DNA of 64,000 bases from Clostridia bacterium (GCA_017428025.1 JAFRRO010000049.1:82152-146151); one strand, 5' to 3'. Shown: positions 43,748 to 53,092, counted from the first letter of the stretch. Notes: generated by a model not told the origin, from the letters alone. Numbers and translations: made by a program.

Positions 43748-46700
43748 ATGAAACCGTTTGTTCATCTCCATGTGCATACCCAGTACAGCCTTCTGGACGG
43801 CGCATCCCGCATCCCGGATCTCGTGAAGCGCGCAAAAGCGCTCGGTCAGAGCGCCATAGCGATTACGGATCACGGCGTGATGTACGGCATAATCGACTTC
43901 TACCGCGCTTGTAAAGCGGAGGGAATCAAACCGATCCTCGGCATGGAAACCTATGTCACGAAGGGACAGTACAACGCTTCCGATGCGCGAGAACGCGATT
44001 ATGCGCATCTCATTCTGCTTGCGAAGAATCAGGTCGGCTATCAAAACCTCATGTATCTCTCTTCCGAGGCGTTTATCCACGGTTTTTATTATAAACCGAG
44101 AATCGATTACGATCTTCTGGAAGCGCATCACGAAGGACTGATCTGCCTTTCCGCCTGCCTTGCGGGCGACATTCCGCAGTCTCTCCTGCGCGGCGACGAC
44201 GAACGCGCGTACGCTGTCGCACGCAGGCTGCAGCGCATGTTCGGCGAAGACTTCTACATCGAACTGCAAAACCACGGCATTCCCGAACAGATGCAGGTGC
44301 TTCCGAAGCTCCGGAAGCTTGCAAAGGATCTCGAAATACAGACCGTCGCCACGAACGATATCCACTATGTAAACAAAGAGGACGCAGAAGCGCAGGATGT
44401 TCTTCTGTGCATTCAGACGCAGCGGTTTGTCGACGAACCGGACCGCATGCGCATGGAGGCAGAGGAATTCTATGTAAAGTCCTACGACGAAATGCTGCGT
44501 ATGCTGCCGGAAGACGCGGACGCGCTCGACAGGACAAACGAGATCGCGGACAAGTGTGACGTTACGATCGAGTTCGGCGTGCGCAGGCTGCCGCACTTTA
44601 CGGCACCGGACGGAATGGACAACCGCACCTATCTTCGCAAGCTTTGCAGCGAAGGCATGCAGCGCAAGATGCCGAACGCGGATCAGACGGCAAAAGACCG
44701 TCTCGAATATGAGCTCTCGATCGTTGAGCGAATGGGCTTCGTCGATTACTATCTCATTGTTTGGGACTTCATCCACTACGCAAAAACGCACGGCATCATG
44801 GTCGGCCCCGGCAGAGGCAGCGGCGCGGCGTCGCTTGCGGCATACTTCCTCGATATCACGGACGTCGATCCTTTGAAGTACAATCTGCTGTTCGAGCGGT
44901 TTCTGAATCCGGAGCGCGTATCGATGCCGGATTTCGACGTCGACTTCTGTTACGAACGACGTCAGGAAGTCATCGATTATGTCGGCAAAAAATACGGCGA
45001 GGGGCATGTTGCGCAGATCATCACGTTCGGCACGATGGCGGCGCGCGCCGTGGTACGAGACGTTGCGCGCGTGCTGCGTGTTCCGTATGCGGATGCGGAC
45101 CGGCTTGCAAAACTCATCCCGAGCGTACTCAAGATTACGCTGCAGGATGCGATCCAGATGAACGCGGAGCTCAAAGCCGTCTATGACAGCGACGAGACGA
45201 TGAAAAAGGTCCTCGACCTTTCGATGAAGCTGGAAGGGCTTCCGCGTCACAGTTCGACGCATGCGGCGGGCGTTGTGATCTCAGGCGTTCCGCTTGCAAC
45301 GGTCGTTCCGTTGACAAGCAACGACGGAGCGCTGACAACGCAGTTCCCGATGACGACACTCGAGGAGCTCGGTCTTTTGAAGATGGACTTCCTGGGACTT
45401 CGGACGCTTACGATCATTCGCGACGCGCTGAACTTCATCCGCGCGGAAGGAAAGCCGGTCCCCGATTTTTCCAAGAACGATTTTGAAGATCCGGAAGTCT
45501 GGAAGATGATTGCGTCGGGCGATACGGATACCGTGTTCCAGTTGGAATCCGGTGGCATGCGCCAGTTCATGATGCAGCTGAAACCGGACTGCTTCGAAGA
45601 TCTGATCGCAGGCATTTCTCTGTACCGTCCCGGTCCGATGGAGCAGATTCCGCGCTATATCCGCGGCAAACACGAAGGGAATATCGTCTATGCGCATCCG
45701 CTGATGGAACCGATCCTGAAGACCACGTACGGCTGCATGGTCTATCAGGAGCAGGTCATGGAGATCGTCCGAACGCTCGCGGGCTACAGCTACGGACGCA
45801 GCGACCTTGTCCGCCGCGCCATGTCCAAGAAAAAGCATGACGTCATGGCGAAGGAACGGCAGTTCTTTGTCTACGGCACGGAAGGCGTTGACGGCGCAAT
45901 CAAGCGCGGTGTGCCCGAGAACGTCGCCAATGCCATTTTCGACGAGATGATGGACTTCGCCTCCTATGCCTTCAACAAAGCGCATGCGGCCTGCTACGCG
46001 GTTGTGGCGTATCGCACGGCATATCTCAAGCATTACTATCCGACGGAATTCTTTGCGGCGACCATCAACGGATACCGGCAGAATACGGACAGTATATCCA
46101 ACTATGTGTACGCGGCAAGAAGACAGGGGATCAAGGTGCTCCCGCCGGACGTAAACAAATCGATGGCGCTGTTCAATGTGGAAGGCGATGCAATCCGTTT
46201 CGGTCTTTCGTCGGTTCGAAACGTCTCCGAAAACGTGATGGGCGACGTCGTGCGCGACCGTAAGGAAAACGGGCCGTTCAAGAGCTTTGAAGACTTTGTG
46301 AACCGCACGCCGGGACTCAACAAACGCATGCTCGAAGGGCTGATCTGTGCTGGCTGTTTCGACAGCATGGGCTATACGCGCAACAGCCTGCTTTCCGTCT
46401 ATGCGCAGGCGCTCGATGCGGCGCAGAGATCGCAGAAAACGCGCGAATCCGGTCAGCTGTCGCTGTTCGATCTGGACGATTCAAAGGATGCGTTCGAACA
46501 AACGATGCTGCACATTCCCGACATGCCGGAACTGAATCACACCGTTTTGCTCGCGAAAGAACGAGAAGCGACCGGTCTATACCTGTCCGGACATCCGCTC
46601 GATGCTTTCGACGACGTACTGCGCAAACAGCCGTATCGCGTGCTCGATCTTGCGGAAGCGGACGGAACCGGAGAGATCACCGACGATATGCCGGTATCCG

Positions 46701-47164
46701 TAGCCGGTATGCTTACTTCCTGCAAGCAGCGCCCGACTAAGAGCGGGAACGGACTTCTGGGACTCGGCGTACTGGAAGGTCACGCGGGTTCCGTCGAGCT
46801 GATGCTGTTTCCGAAGACGCTGCAGGCGTGCTCCGGTCAGTTCCATGATGAAAACGTCGTTCTGATTCAGGGGAGACTCAGCATTCGCGAGGATCGCGCC
46901 AATTCGATCCTTGTCGATTCGCTGACGCCGCTTTCGACGCTGCATCAGACGCTGTACATCCGTCTGCCGTTTCTGAACGACGAGCAGCAAAAGCGCGTCC
47001 GCAGGCTGACGCATGCTTTTGCGGGCAGCACGCCGATCGTGCTGTTTGACTATTCAAAGCGAATCGCAAAGGGCGCGCCGAAGGAGTGGTCTGTCAATGC
47101 TACCGACGCGCTGTTGCGGATCCTCAAAGAAGAATTCGGAGAAGAAAACATCGTACTGAAATGA
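43748..47164 (+). CDS. dnaE: DNA polymerase III alpha subunit DnaE
   Basis: DnaE-type replicative polymerase; in Bacillota with PolC it extends primers on the lagging strand. The 1138-residue product begins with the PHP domain (FVHLHVHTQYSLLDGASRI), then the polymerase core with GPGRGSGAASLAAYFLDITDVDPLKYNLLFERFLNP near residue 355 and PDFDVDFCYERR (catalytic Asp pair) near residue 398, the fingers (YRPGPMEQIPRYI), helix-hairpin-helix and a C-terminal OB-fold (MPVSVAGMLTSCKQRPTKSGNGLLGLGVLEG). It is followed by an RlmD-type gene with a 4-nt overlap. Confidence 0.98.
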   Translation: MKPFVHLHVHTQYSLLDGASRIPDLVKRAKALGQSAIAITDHGVMYGIIDFYRACKAEGIKPILGMETYVTKGQYNASDARERDYAHLILLAKNQVGYQNLMYLSSEAFIHGFYYKPRIDYDLLEAHHEGLICLSACLAGDIPQSLLRGDDERAYAVARRLQRMFGEDFYIELQNHGIPEQMQVLPKLRKLAKDLEIQTVATNDIHYVNKEDAEAQDVLLCIQTQRFVDEPDRMRMEAEEFYVKSYDEMLRMLPEDADALDRTNEIADKCDVTIEFGVRRLPHFTAPDGMDNRTYLRKLCSEGMQRKMPNADQTAKDRLEYELSIVERMGFVDYYLIVWDFIHYAKTHGIMVGPGRGSGAASLAAYFLDITDVDPLKYNLLFERFLNPERVSMPDFDVDFCYERRQEVIDYVGKKYGEGHVAQIITFGTMAARAVVRDVARVLRVPYADADRLAKLIPSVLKITLQDAIQMNAELKAVYDSDETMKKVLDLSMKLEGLPRHSSTHAAGVVISGVPLATVVPLTSNDGALTTQFPMTTLEELGLLKMDFLGLRTLTIIRDALNFIRAEGKPVPDFSKNDFEDPEVWKMIASGDTDTVFQLESGGMRQFMMQLKPDCFEDLIAGISLYRPGPMEQIPRYIRGKHEGNIVYAHPLMEPILKTTYGCMVYQEQVMEIVRTLAGYSYGRSDLVRRAMSKKKHDVMAKERQFFVYGTEGVDGAIKRGVPENVANAIFDEMMDFASYAFNKAHAACYAVVAYRTAYLKHYYPTEFFAATINGYRQNTDSISNYVYAARRQGIKVLPPDVNKSMALFNVEGDAIRFGLSSVRNVSENVMGDVVRDRKENGPFKSFEDFVNRTPGLNKRMLEGLICAGCFDSMGYTRNSLLSVYAQALDAAQRSQKTRESGQLSLFDLDDSKDAFEQTMLHIPDMPELNHTVLLAKEREATGLYLSGHPLDAFDDVLRKQPYRVLDLAEADGTGEITDDMPVSVAGMLTSCKQRPTKSGNGLLGLGVLEGHAGSVELMLFPKTLQACSGQFHDENVVLIQGRLSIREDRANSILVDSLTPLSTLHQTLYIRLPFLNDEQQKRVRRLTHAFAGSTPIVLFDYSKRIAKGAPKEWSVNATDALLRILKEEFGEENIVLK

Positions 47165-48573
47165 AAGAACAGAATCCGTTTCGCAAAAACGAAGAGATTA
47201 CGCTCGAAATCACGGGAATCACAAGCGAAGGGCAGGGCGTCGGAAGAAGCCGCGACGTTGCGATCTTCGTTCCGAACACCGTTGCGTGCGAGACCGTACG
47301 CGCGCATATCATCAAGGTCGAAAAGCGCTACTGCATCGCAAAGGCGGTCTCAATCGAAACGCCGTCCGTGCACCGCGTCCCGCCGGTTTGCGAAGCATAT
47401 GCCAAATGCGGCGGCTGCGCGCTGATGCATATGGATTACGAAGAACAGCTGCGCATCAAGCGACAGATCGTTCTGGACGCCTTGGAACGGCTCGGCGGGT
47501 TTGTTGGCGTTGAAGTGCAGCCGGTACTCGGGATGCGTGATCCGTGGCGCTATCGCAACAAGGGCAGCTTTCCGTTCGGCACGGTCGACGGCACAGTTGC
47601 GTTCGGCTTCTATGCGGAGCGCAGTCACCGGCTGATTCCGCTCTTTGACTGTCCGATCGAGGATGCGCGCATCACGGCGATTGCGCGCACCGTTGCCGAA
47701 TGGGCGAAGCGCAACCGCGTTTCCGTCTATGACGAAACGACGCGCAAGGGCACGCTGCGCGCCTGCACGGTGCGTGTCACATCGAACAGCGAACGCATGG
47801 CTGTCGTCGTCACGAACGGTCCGCTTCCCGCAAAAGAATCGCTTGTGAAGATGCTCGACGTCGAATCGCTGTACCATAACCGCAACGACCGCGACACCAA
47901 CGTGATCTTCGGCGATCGTTTCACGCTGCTGAATGGCGCGGAAAAGCTGATCGAACAGCAGGGTGATCTTTCGTTTGCGGTCAGTCCGCAGAGCTTTCTG
48001 CAGGTCAATCCGCAGCAGATGAAGATACTGTACGAAGAAGCGCTGCGTCTGCTTGCGCCGCAAAAGACCGAAACGGTCGCGGATGTCTACTGCGGCATCG
48101 GAACGATCTCGCTTGCGATCGCAAAACATGCAAAGCATGTGATCGGTATCGAATGCGTACCGGAGGCAATCGAAGACGCCAAGCAGAATGCCGTCCGCAA
48201 CGGCATCGAAAATGCGCAGTTCCTCTGCGGCAACGCAGAGGACGTTCTGCCGAAGCTCGTTAATGACGGACTGAAGCCCGACGCAATCGTAATCGATCCG
48301 CCGCGCAAGGGATGCGAACCACAGGTGCTCGACGCGATCGCACAAAGCGCCGTCAATCGCGTCGTCTACGTTTCCTGCAATCCGTCCACGCTTGCGCGCG
48401 ACGCGAAGCTTCTGTGTGAACAGGGCTATCGCATCGCGCATGTCCGGCCAGTCGACATGTTCCCGCACACGCATCATGTTGAGACGGTATGCTGCTTGTA
48501 CCACCAAAAGAAAGACTTTATTTCATTGCCATATGAACCGAAAGATGCAGAATGTCGGAAGCAGGATATATGA
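47161..48573 (+). CDS. rlmD: 23S rRNA (uracil-5-)-methyltransferase, RlmD/RumA type
   Basis: A 470-residue RumA-family SAM methyltransferase: TRAM domain (EITLEITGITSEGQGVGRSRDVAIFVPNT), an iron-sulfur cysteine set (CEAYAKCGGCALMHM near residue 77, with a further Cys at CPIED), motif I VADVYCGIGTISLAIAKHAK near residue 306, and the catalytic region IDPPRKGCEPQVL plus VYVSCNPSTLARD near residue 405. ATG 47161 overlaps the dnaE stop. The last 22 residues lie in AT-richer sequence, as does the next gene, so the 3' end may mark an insertion junction. Confidence 0.93.
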   Translation: MKEQNPFRKNEEITLEITGITSEGQGVGRSRDVAIFVPNTVACETVRAHIIKVEKRYCIAKAVSIETPSVHRVPPVCEAYAKCGGCALMHMDYEEQLRIKRQIVLDALERLGGFVGVEVQPVLGMRDPWRYRNKGSFPFGTVDGTVAFGFYAERSHRLIPLFDCPIEDARITAIARTVAEWAKRNRVSVYDETTRKGTLRACTVRVTSNSERMAVVVTNGPLPAKESLVKMLDVESLYHNRNDRDTNVIFGDRFTLLNGAEKLIEQQGDLSFAVSPQSFLQVNPQQMKILYEEALRLLAPQKTETVADVYCGIGTISLAIAKHAKHVIGIECVPEAIEDAKQNAVRNGIENAQFLCGNAEDVLPKLVNDGLKPDAIVIDPPRKGCEPQVLDAIAQSAVNRVVYVSCNPSTLARDAKLLCEQGYRIAHVRPVDMFPHTHHVETVCCLYHQKKDFISLPYEPKDAECRKQDI

Positions 48574-48603
48574 TTTTAGAAACATACTGGAGGGTGAGGA
48601 ATC

Positions 48604-49065
48604 ATGAAGATTGAAAAGATCATAAAGGGATCATTTGCAGTGATTGGAAAAGAAGGCTCAACCTCTGATGGCGATGGCTTTATACAGAAATTATGGGAGG
48701 ACGCCAACACACACTTTGATCAGATCTCACATCTGGCAAAAAAAGATGAGAACGGAAACCTTGCAGGTATATGGGGGGCAATGTCTGACTTTACGCATTC
48801 CTTTATGCCGTGGGAAGATTTCAGGAACGGTTTCTATCTTGCAGGCGCAGAGTGTATAGACGAAGCGCAGGCCCCTGACGGATGGGTGAAATGGGTCATC
48901 CCAGGCTATGAATATCTGCGGGTGGAGAACGACGGGAAAAATACTTTTTCGGAGATGCTGCGGTACATGGAGGATAACAGCGTTAGCCTCGTTGGCGCAG
49001 TTCATGACTTCACATGCCCGCAGACTGGCAAAAACTATATGTTCTTTCCGATCAAGAAACTCTAA
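48604..49065 (+). CDS. stand-alone GyrI-like / effector-binding domain protein
   Basis: A 153-residue protein made of one domain of the AraC-type effector-binding/GyrI-like fold: MKIEKIIKGSFAVIGKEGSTSD, GIWGAMSDFTHSF, WVIPGYEYLRVEN and VGAVHDFTCPQTGKNYMFFPI are the usual strands. Such proteins bind small molecules; no DNA-binding domain is attached. GGAGGGTGAGG precedes ATG 48604. Base composition is clearly more AT-rich than its neighbours, which suggests recent transfer. The 179 nt after it (49,066-49,244) hold nothing I can identify. Confidence 0.78.
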   Translation: MKIEKIIKGSFAVIGKEGSTSDGDGFIQKLWEDANTHFDQISHLAKKDENGNLAGIWGAMSDFTHSFMPWEDFRNGFYLAGAECIDEAQAPDGWVKWVIPGYEYLRVENDGKNTFSEMLRYMEDNSVSLVGAVHDFTCPQTGKNYMFFPIKKL

Positions 49066-49244
49066 AATATTCTGCTTGTTGATATGTTTCATCCGCTCAA
49101 TTCTCTGGAGACTGTAGTCCTGCTTTTGAAAAGCGACAAATAGCGGACAGCATACGGCAAATCCTTTCAAAGCAGCACCGATACGGATATGATGCGCGTA
49201 TACGGAGAGCAGCACGATGAATGGCGAAGATCGGAGGTCAAACC

Positions 49245-49595
49245 ATGACGGACAACGAACAGAGACAGTGGAACCGGCTGTGGGAAATGTACGGCAGCGG
49301 CGCGCTGCGGCAAGCCGATCACACCGCATATCTGTTGTGCGAATACGACAGCGGTATCAACGGCGAGGGTCACAGCGGGTGGTTTTTCAACCATCGCGTC
49401 CGGTTGCCCGAATGGATCGCTACGTATCAAAGCGTGCTGCCGAAAGCATTCTATGCGAATCTCTGTATGGCATACGAATCCTGCGGCACCGACCGTGAGG
49501 ATGCGATATGCGCCGTCGCCGACGACTGGTTCTACGCGCATGAAGAACAAATAACTGCGCTGATCAGGCAGCGTGCCATCGAATTGAAAGCGTGA
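49245..49595 (+). CDS. small hypothetical protein, possibly DUF4375/DMP19-like
   Basis: A 116-residue cytoplasmic protein beginning MTDNEQRQWNRLWEMYGSG. The segment LLCEYDSGINGEGHSGWFFNH and the following helical LPKAFYANLCMAYES faintly recall the DUF4375/DMP19 families, but the match is weak. GGAGGT lies 6 nt before ATG 49245; an in-frame ATG at 49221 lacks one. It is followed 5 nt later by the Nudix-GNAT gene and may be its operon partner. Confidence 0.6.
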   Translation: MTDNEQRQWNRLWEMYGSGALRQADHTAYLLCEYDSGINGEGHSGWFFNHRVRLPEWIATYQSVLPKAFYANLCMAYESCGTDREDAICAVADDWFYAHEEQITALIRQRAIELKA

Positions 49596-49600
49596 ATTGA

Positions 49601-50602
49601 ATGGATTATGTCAAAAGCATCCGGGCGAAGCTCGGGCATCAAAAGATCATACTGAACTGCGCGGGCGTCGTGATCGAGAAAGACGGCAGGATCCTGTTTC
49701 AGCGCCGCAGCGACAACAACCGCTGGGGACTGATCGGCGGTCTTTTGGAGCTTGACGAAACGTACGAGGAGGCCGCGATCCGCGAGGCGAAGGAGGAGAC
49801 GGGGCTCGACGTGCAGCTGACAGCGTTCCTCGGAATCTTCCACAATCACAACATGGTGTGGAGCAACGGCGACGCGGCGCACACGATCGGCGCGTACTAT
49901 GTCGCCGAAATCGTCGACGGCACACCGCGCATCGACGCGGAATCGCTGGAGCTGCGGTTCTGCAAAAAGGATGAGATTCCCGATCTGTTTGCCGAGGATC
50001 ACCGCGCGGCAGTGCGCGCATTCCTTGACGGCGTGCGGTTGCCGCTTCTCAACGAAAACAACCGGAGCGGACAACTCGACGTAACGTTGTTTTCCAAGAC
50101 GTATGCGGTCCGGCGGCTTACGGATGCGGACGTGCCCGCAGTCGTCGCGCTTTGCAAAGAGAATCCGCTGTTCTATCAATACTGTCCGCCGTTTGTAACG
50201 GAGGAATCGATCCGAAAGGACATGGCTGCGCTGCCGCCGAAAAAGACGCATGCGGACAAGTTCTATCTCGGTTACTTTGACGGGGACAGGCTGATCGCCG
50301 TCTTGGATTATATCCGCGCATTCCCGAACGAGCAGACCGCGTTTCTCGGCTTCTTCATGGTGGAACGATCCTTGCAGGGGCATGGCGTCGGCACCGCGAT
50401 CATCGACGAACTGTGCGACACGCTTAAAAATCTCGGCGTTTCTTCCGTTCGGCTCGGATGGGTGAAGGGCAATCCGCAGTCCGAACATTTCTGGCACAAG
50501 AACCGATTCAAAGAGACCGGCGCGACATATGAGACCGGCGGCTATACCGTGATCGTCGCGCAGCGCGAACTTTCGACATCAAACGAAGGAGGCAACACAT
50601 GA
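49601..50602 (+). CDS. Nudix hydrolase fused to GNAT acetyltransferase
   Basis: The 333-residue product contains two complete domains. Residues about 18-150 form a Nudix hydrolase with a full Nudix box (G-LLELD-E-TYEEAAI-REAKEETGL, positions about 47-69). Residues about 168-325 form a GNAT N-acetyltransferase with the acetyl-CoA loop RSLQGHGVGTAIIDELC. The linker is NRSGQLDVTLFSKTYAV. The fusion implies that a nucleotide-linked or oxidised substrate is hydrolysed and then acetylated, or that both act on one small molecule; no substrate is evident. It overlaps the YhfC-like gene by 4 nt. Confidence 0.88.
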   Translation: MDYVKSIRAKLGHQKIILNCAGVVIEKDGRILFQRRSDNNRWGLIGGLLELDETYEEAAIREAKEETGLDVQLTAFLGIFHNHNMVWSNGDAAHTIGAYYVAEIVDGTPRIDAESLELRFCKKDEIPDLFAEDHRAAVRAFLDGVRLPLLNENNRSGQLDVTLFSKTYAVRRLTDADVPAVVALCKENPLFYQYCPPFVTEESIRKDMAALPPKKTHADKFYLGYFDGDRLIAVLDYIRAFPNEQTAFLGFFMVERSLQGHGVGTAIIDELCDTLKNLGVSSVRLGWVKGNPQSEHFWHKNRFKETGATYETGGYTVIVAQRELSTSNEGGNT

Positions 50603-51426
50603 ACGAAACCGTATCTTCCGCATCGATGTTCTGTATGGCGATCGCAGGGCTTATCGCATTCTGCATTCCGGTCGCGCTGTTCTTCTGGTTTCGTAAGAAA
50701 AAACATGCCGACATTCTGCCGTTTTTCATCGGCATGGCGGTCATGTTTGTTTTTGCGCTGGTCGTCGAATCGCTTGTGCATCAGCTGGTGCTGAACGTTC
50801 TGCCGGTCGGCAAGACGATCATGGGCAATATCTGGCTTTATGCGCTCTACGGCGGGCTGATGGCGGGACTCTTTGAGGAGACCGGCCGCTTTGTCGCGTT
50901 CAAAACGATCCTGAAAAAGTATCGCGACCGCGACATTGATGCGCTGATGTACGGCGCGGGACACGGCGGATTCGAAGCCGCCGCCATCTTCGGTTCCACC
51001 ATGATCAGCAATATCGTCATTGCGTTTATGATCAACAACGGCATGACATCGACGCTGACCGCAACGGCAACGACGGAAACGCTGCCGCAGATCGAAGCCA
51101 TGTTCGAAGCCTTGAAAACGGCAGCGCCGTACACCTATTTCATCGGATTGATCGAGCGTTTCCTTGCGGGCGTTCTGCAGCTTGCGCTGTCGGTGCTCGT
51201 CTGGTTTGCGGCGAAGGACGGGAAGAAATGGTTCCTGTATCCATTTGCAATCCTGTTGCACTTCCTTGTGGACGGGTGTCTGGCCGTCGTCGCGCACTAT
51301 TTCACCTCCTACTGGATCATCTACGGCATCCTGCTTGCCGAGACTGCCGCCGTGGCAATGATCGCATACGCAGTCTGGAAGCGCAACGCAAGGAAGGAGC
51401 AGGTCAATGCAGATCAAACCGTTTGA
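50599..51426 (+). CDS. YhfC family intramembrane metalloprotease
   Basis: A 275-residue protein with about eight transmembrane segments and the YhfC (DUF2324) signatures: AGLFEETGRFVAFKTIL near residue 92 with the paired Glu residues, and MYGAGHGGFEAAAIFG near residue 116, plus a C-terminal LLHFLVDG motif near residue 221. These resemble the motifs of CAAX-type (CPBP) intramembrane proteases. The substrate is unknown. It overlaps the Nudix-GNAT gene upstream and the GNAT gene downstream (20 nt). Confidence 0.85.
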   Translation: MNETVSSASMFCMAIAGLIAFCIPVALFFWFRKKKHADILPFFIGMAVMFVFALVVESLVHQLVLNVLPVGKTIMGNIWLYALYGGLMAGLFEETGRFVAFKTILKKYRDRDIDALMYGAGHGGFEAAAIFGSTMISNIVIAFMINNGMTSTLTATATTETLPQIEAMFEALKTAAPYTYFIGLIERFLAGVLQLALSVLVWFAAKDGKKWFLYPFAILLHFLVDGCLAVVAHYFTSYWIIYGILLAETAAVAMIAYAVWKRNARKEQVNADQTV

Positions 51427-51850
51427 GGACCGTTACCGCGACGATCTGATCTTCATGGTTCTCGAGGCCAAGGATGCGCTTGGAAGGGTTCCGCATATCA
51501 ACGACGATCTGCTCGAGATTCAAAAGAGCTACTTTGACAAGGGGGACCGGTTCTGGATTGCCGTCGATGAAAACGACCGCGTGATCGGGTGCGTCGGGTA
51601 CAACCGCATCGAACACACAAACGAAGCGTTTTTGCATCGGCTCTATGTCAAGGCATCCATGAAGCACCGAGGCATCGGGACGGCGCTTCTGAAGGAAGCG
51701 GAGACTGCCATGCGACAAAACGGGATTGCAGTCGCAAGGGTACATCTCGGCGAACCTGCGGAGCAGTGGTTTGAATCCTATGCGTTCTACCCGAAACACG
51801 GGTACCGCTTGTACGCACCTCGATATATGTTGAAAGAACTGAAAGGATAA
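51407..51850 (+). CDS. GNAT family N-acetyltransferase
   Basis: A single-domain 147-residue GNAT enzyme with VIGCVGYNRIEHTNEAFLHRLYVKASMKHRGIGTALLKEAE, where RHRGIGTALL-type RGIG is the acetyl-CoA pyrophosphate loop near residue 88, and a C-terminal YPKHGYRLYAPRYM strand typical of the fold. The substrate is not predictable. It starts inside the YhfC-like gene and is followed 4 nt later by the interrupted phosphatase gene, so the four genes probably form one transcript. Confidence 0.85.
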   Translation: MQIKPFEDRYRDDLIFMVLEAKDALGRVPHINDDLLEIQKSYFDKGDRFWIAVDENDRVIGCVGYNRIEHTNEAFLHRLYVKASMKHRGIGTALLKEAETAMRQNGIAVARVHLGEPAEQWFESYAFYPKHGYRLYAPRYMLKELKG

Positions 51851-52635
51851 AGCAATGAAAAAGAAGTCTGTCGGAAAACGCATCCTTGCCTTCATCGGCA
51901 TCCTTCTTGCCGCCGTTCTCACGCTCATTCTCTTGCTGGTGGCGTTCCTCTCGATCGCGGAGTTCAGACCGGACGCGATCGAACAAGTCGATGCAGAGGG
52001 AACCGCGGAAAAAACGTTGTCCGTCGGCGATACCGTTACCGTGATGACCTGGAACATCGGTTACGGCGCGCTGGGTGAAGACGCGGATTTCTTCATGGAC
52101 GGCGGAACGATGGTGCGAGCCGAAAACCGGGAAACCGTGCTGAAAAACATGAACGGCATCGAAGCGGAGATTCAAAAGATTCAGCCCGATATTCTGCTGC
52201 TGCAGGAAACGGATCGCGGTTCATCGAGATCTTTGAAAATCAACGAGTATGCAATGCTGGAAGGGGATTTAAGCGGGTACGTTTCTGCCTTTGCAAACAA
52301 TTACAAGGTCGCTTATATTCCGTATCCGATGCCTCCACTCGGAACGGTGGATTCCGGTATCGCGACGTTTTCCGCGTTTCCGATGCAGGATAACGAACGC
52401 GTACAGCTTCCGGCCCCGTTTTCCTGGCCGGTCCGTACCATCAATCTCAAACGCTGCCTTTTGATTTCGCGTATTCCGATCGACGGAAGCGATCGGGAAC
52501 TGGTGATCGTCAATCTGCATTTAGAAGCGTACGACGAAGGCGAGGGAAAGCTTGCACAGACAAAGATGCTCGCCGATCTGCTCAAAGAAGAAGCGGAAAG
52601 GGGCAACTATGTGATAGCAGGCGGCGACTTCAATC

Positions 52636-52640
52636 AGGTG
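52636..52640 (+). repeat. left direct repeat AGGTG flanking the IS110 element
   Basis: AGGTG here and at 55166-55170. One copy belongs to the uninterrupted host gene (codons CAG GTG). In transposase orientation it reads CACCT. Confidence 0.85.
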
Positions 52641-52667
52641 ACTTTTGGGCTTCTGCCCAAATGTCAC

Positions 52668-52694
52668 ATGAGATCATATAGGTAAATGCCGCCG
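52668..52694 (+). repeat. left copy of 27-bp inverted repeat
   Basis: Identical, in reverse complement, to 55138-55164. The left copy starts 27 nt inside the left core, the right copy only 1 nt inside the right core, so the repeats are asymmetric relative to the ends. Confidence 0.97.
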
Positions 52695-52742
52695 CGTGTC
52701 AGCGTTTTTTTCGTTTCGTAGCGTTTGTTTCGCGTAGCCGAA

Positions 52743-52763
52743 GGCAAAAAAAGCCCCCCCAAA
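52743..52763 (+). repeat. left copy of 21-bp inverted repeat (A7-G-C7 type)
   Basis: GGC, seven A, G, seven C, AAA; its exact reverse complement is at 55112-55132. On the minus strand its neighbourhood follows a terminator-like stem. Confidence 0.97.
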
Positions 52764-52790
52764 AAAGGAAGCCGCCCGTCCGCGGGCGGC
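52761..52790 (-). terminator. terminator of the IS110 operon
   Basis: On the minus strand, GCCGCCCG and CGGGCGGC (52790-52783 with 52778-52771) form an 8-bp GC stem with a 4-nt loop, followed by TTCCTTTTTT. It lies 18 nt after the end of the 94-residue gene. Confidence 0.85.
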
Positions 52791-52807
52791 ACGGCGCGTA
52801 GCGCCGA

Positions 52808-53092
52808 TTAAATTTCGAGGATGTACAACACCCTTTTTTTCTCCTGCACAGTCTTGAATCGGTATCCTGCAAGAAGCATTTCATGAATGTATCGGTAGCA
52901 CGTAGACCGAAACATTTGAAAACCCTGCAATTCCATAGCCCGGCACATCTCATATATCGTCATATATTTGCCGTCGCTCGATGCCATTTCAAGCATACGA
53001 CAAAACCGAATGAAACGTGCGTGAGACCCGTGCCCTTTAGAAGTTGGAACCCGAATTTTCTGCATTGCGGATTTTGAAATACAGGTGTCCAT
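52808..53092 (-). CDS. element-borne small winged-helix-like protein
   Basis: A 94-residue product, or 85 residues from the ATG at 53065. The helical pattern SHARFIRFCRMLEMASSDGKYMTIYEMCRAMELQGFQMFRSTCYRYIHEML followed by a short VLYILEI strand looks like a winged helix-turn-helix DNA-binding domain, with FRSTCYRYIHEM as recognition helix. GGGGGT lies about 8 nt before ATG 53092. It overlaps the upstream 84-residue gene by 56 nt in another frame and is the last gene of the element. It may control transposition; this is inference. Confidence 0.6.
   Translation of the reverse strand: MDTCISKSAMQKIRVPTSKGHGSHARFIRFCRMLEMASSDGKYMTIYEMCRAMELQGFQMFRSTCYRYIHEMLLAGYRFKTVQEKKRVLYILEI

Noticed and set aside
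52644..52661. TTTGGGC/GCCCAAA hairpin at the left tip of the element as a sign of IS200/IS605 or of an omega-RNA system.
   Set aside because: The transposase is clearly IS110 (DEDD plus Transposase_20), there is no TnpB or Y1 transposase, and a direct repeat flanks the element.
52636..52685. Programmed frameshift rescuing the split phosphatase gene.
   Set aside because: 2.5 kb of foreign sequence with its own genes separates the two halves, so no ribosomal shift could join them; only excision would.
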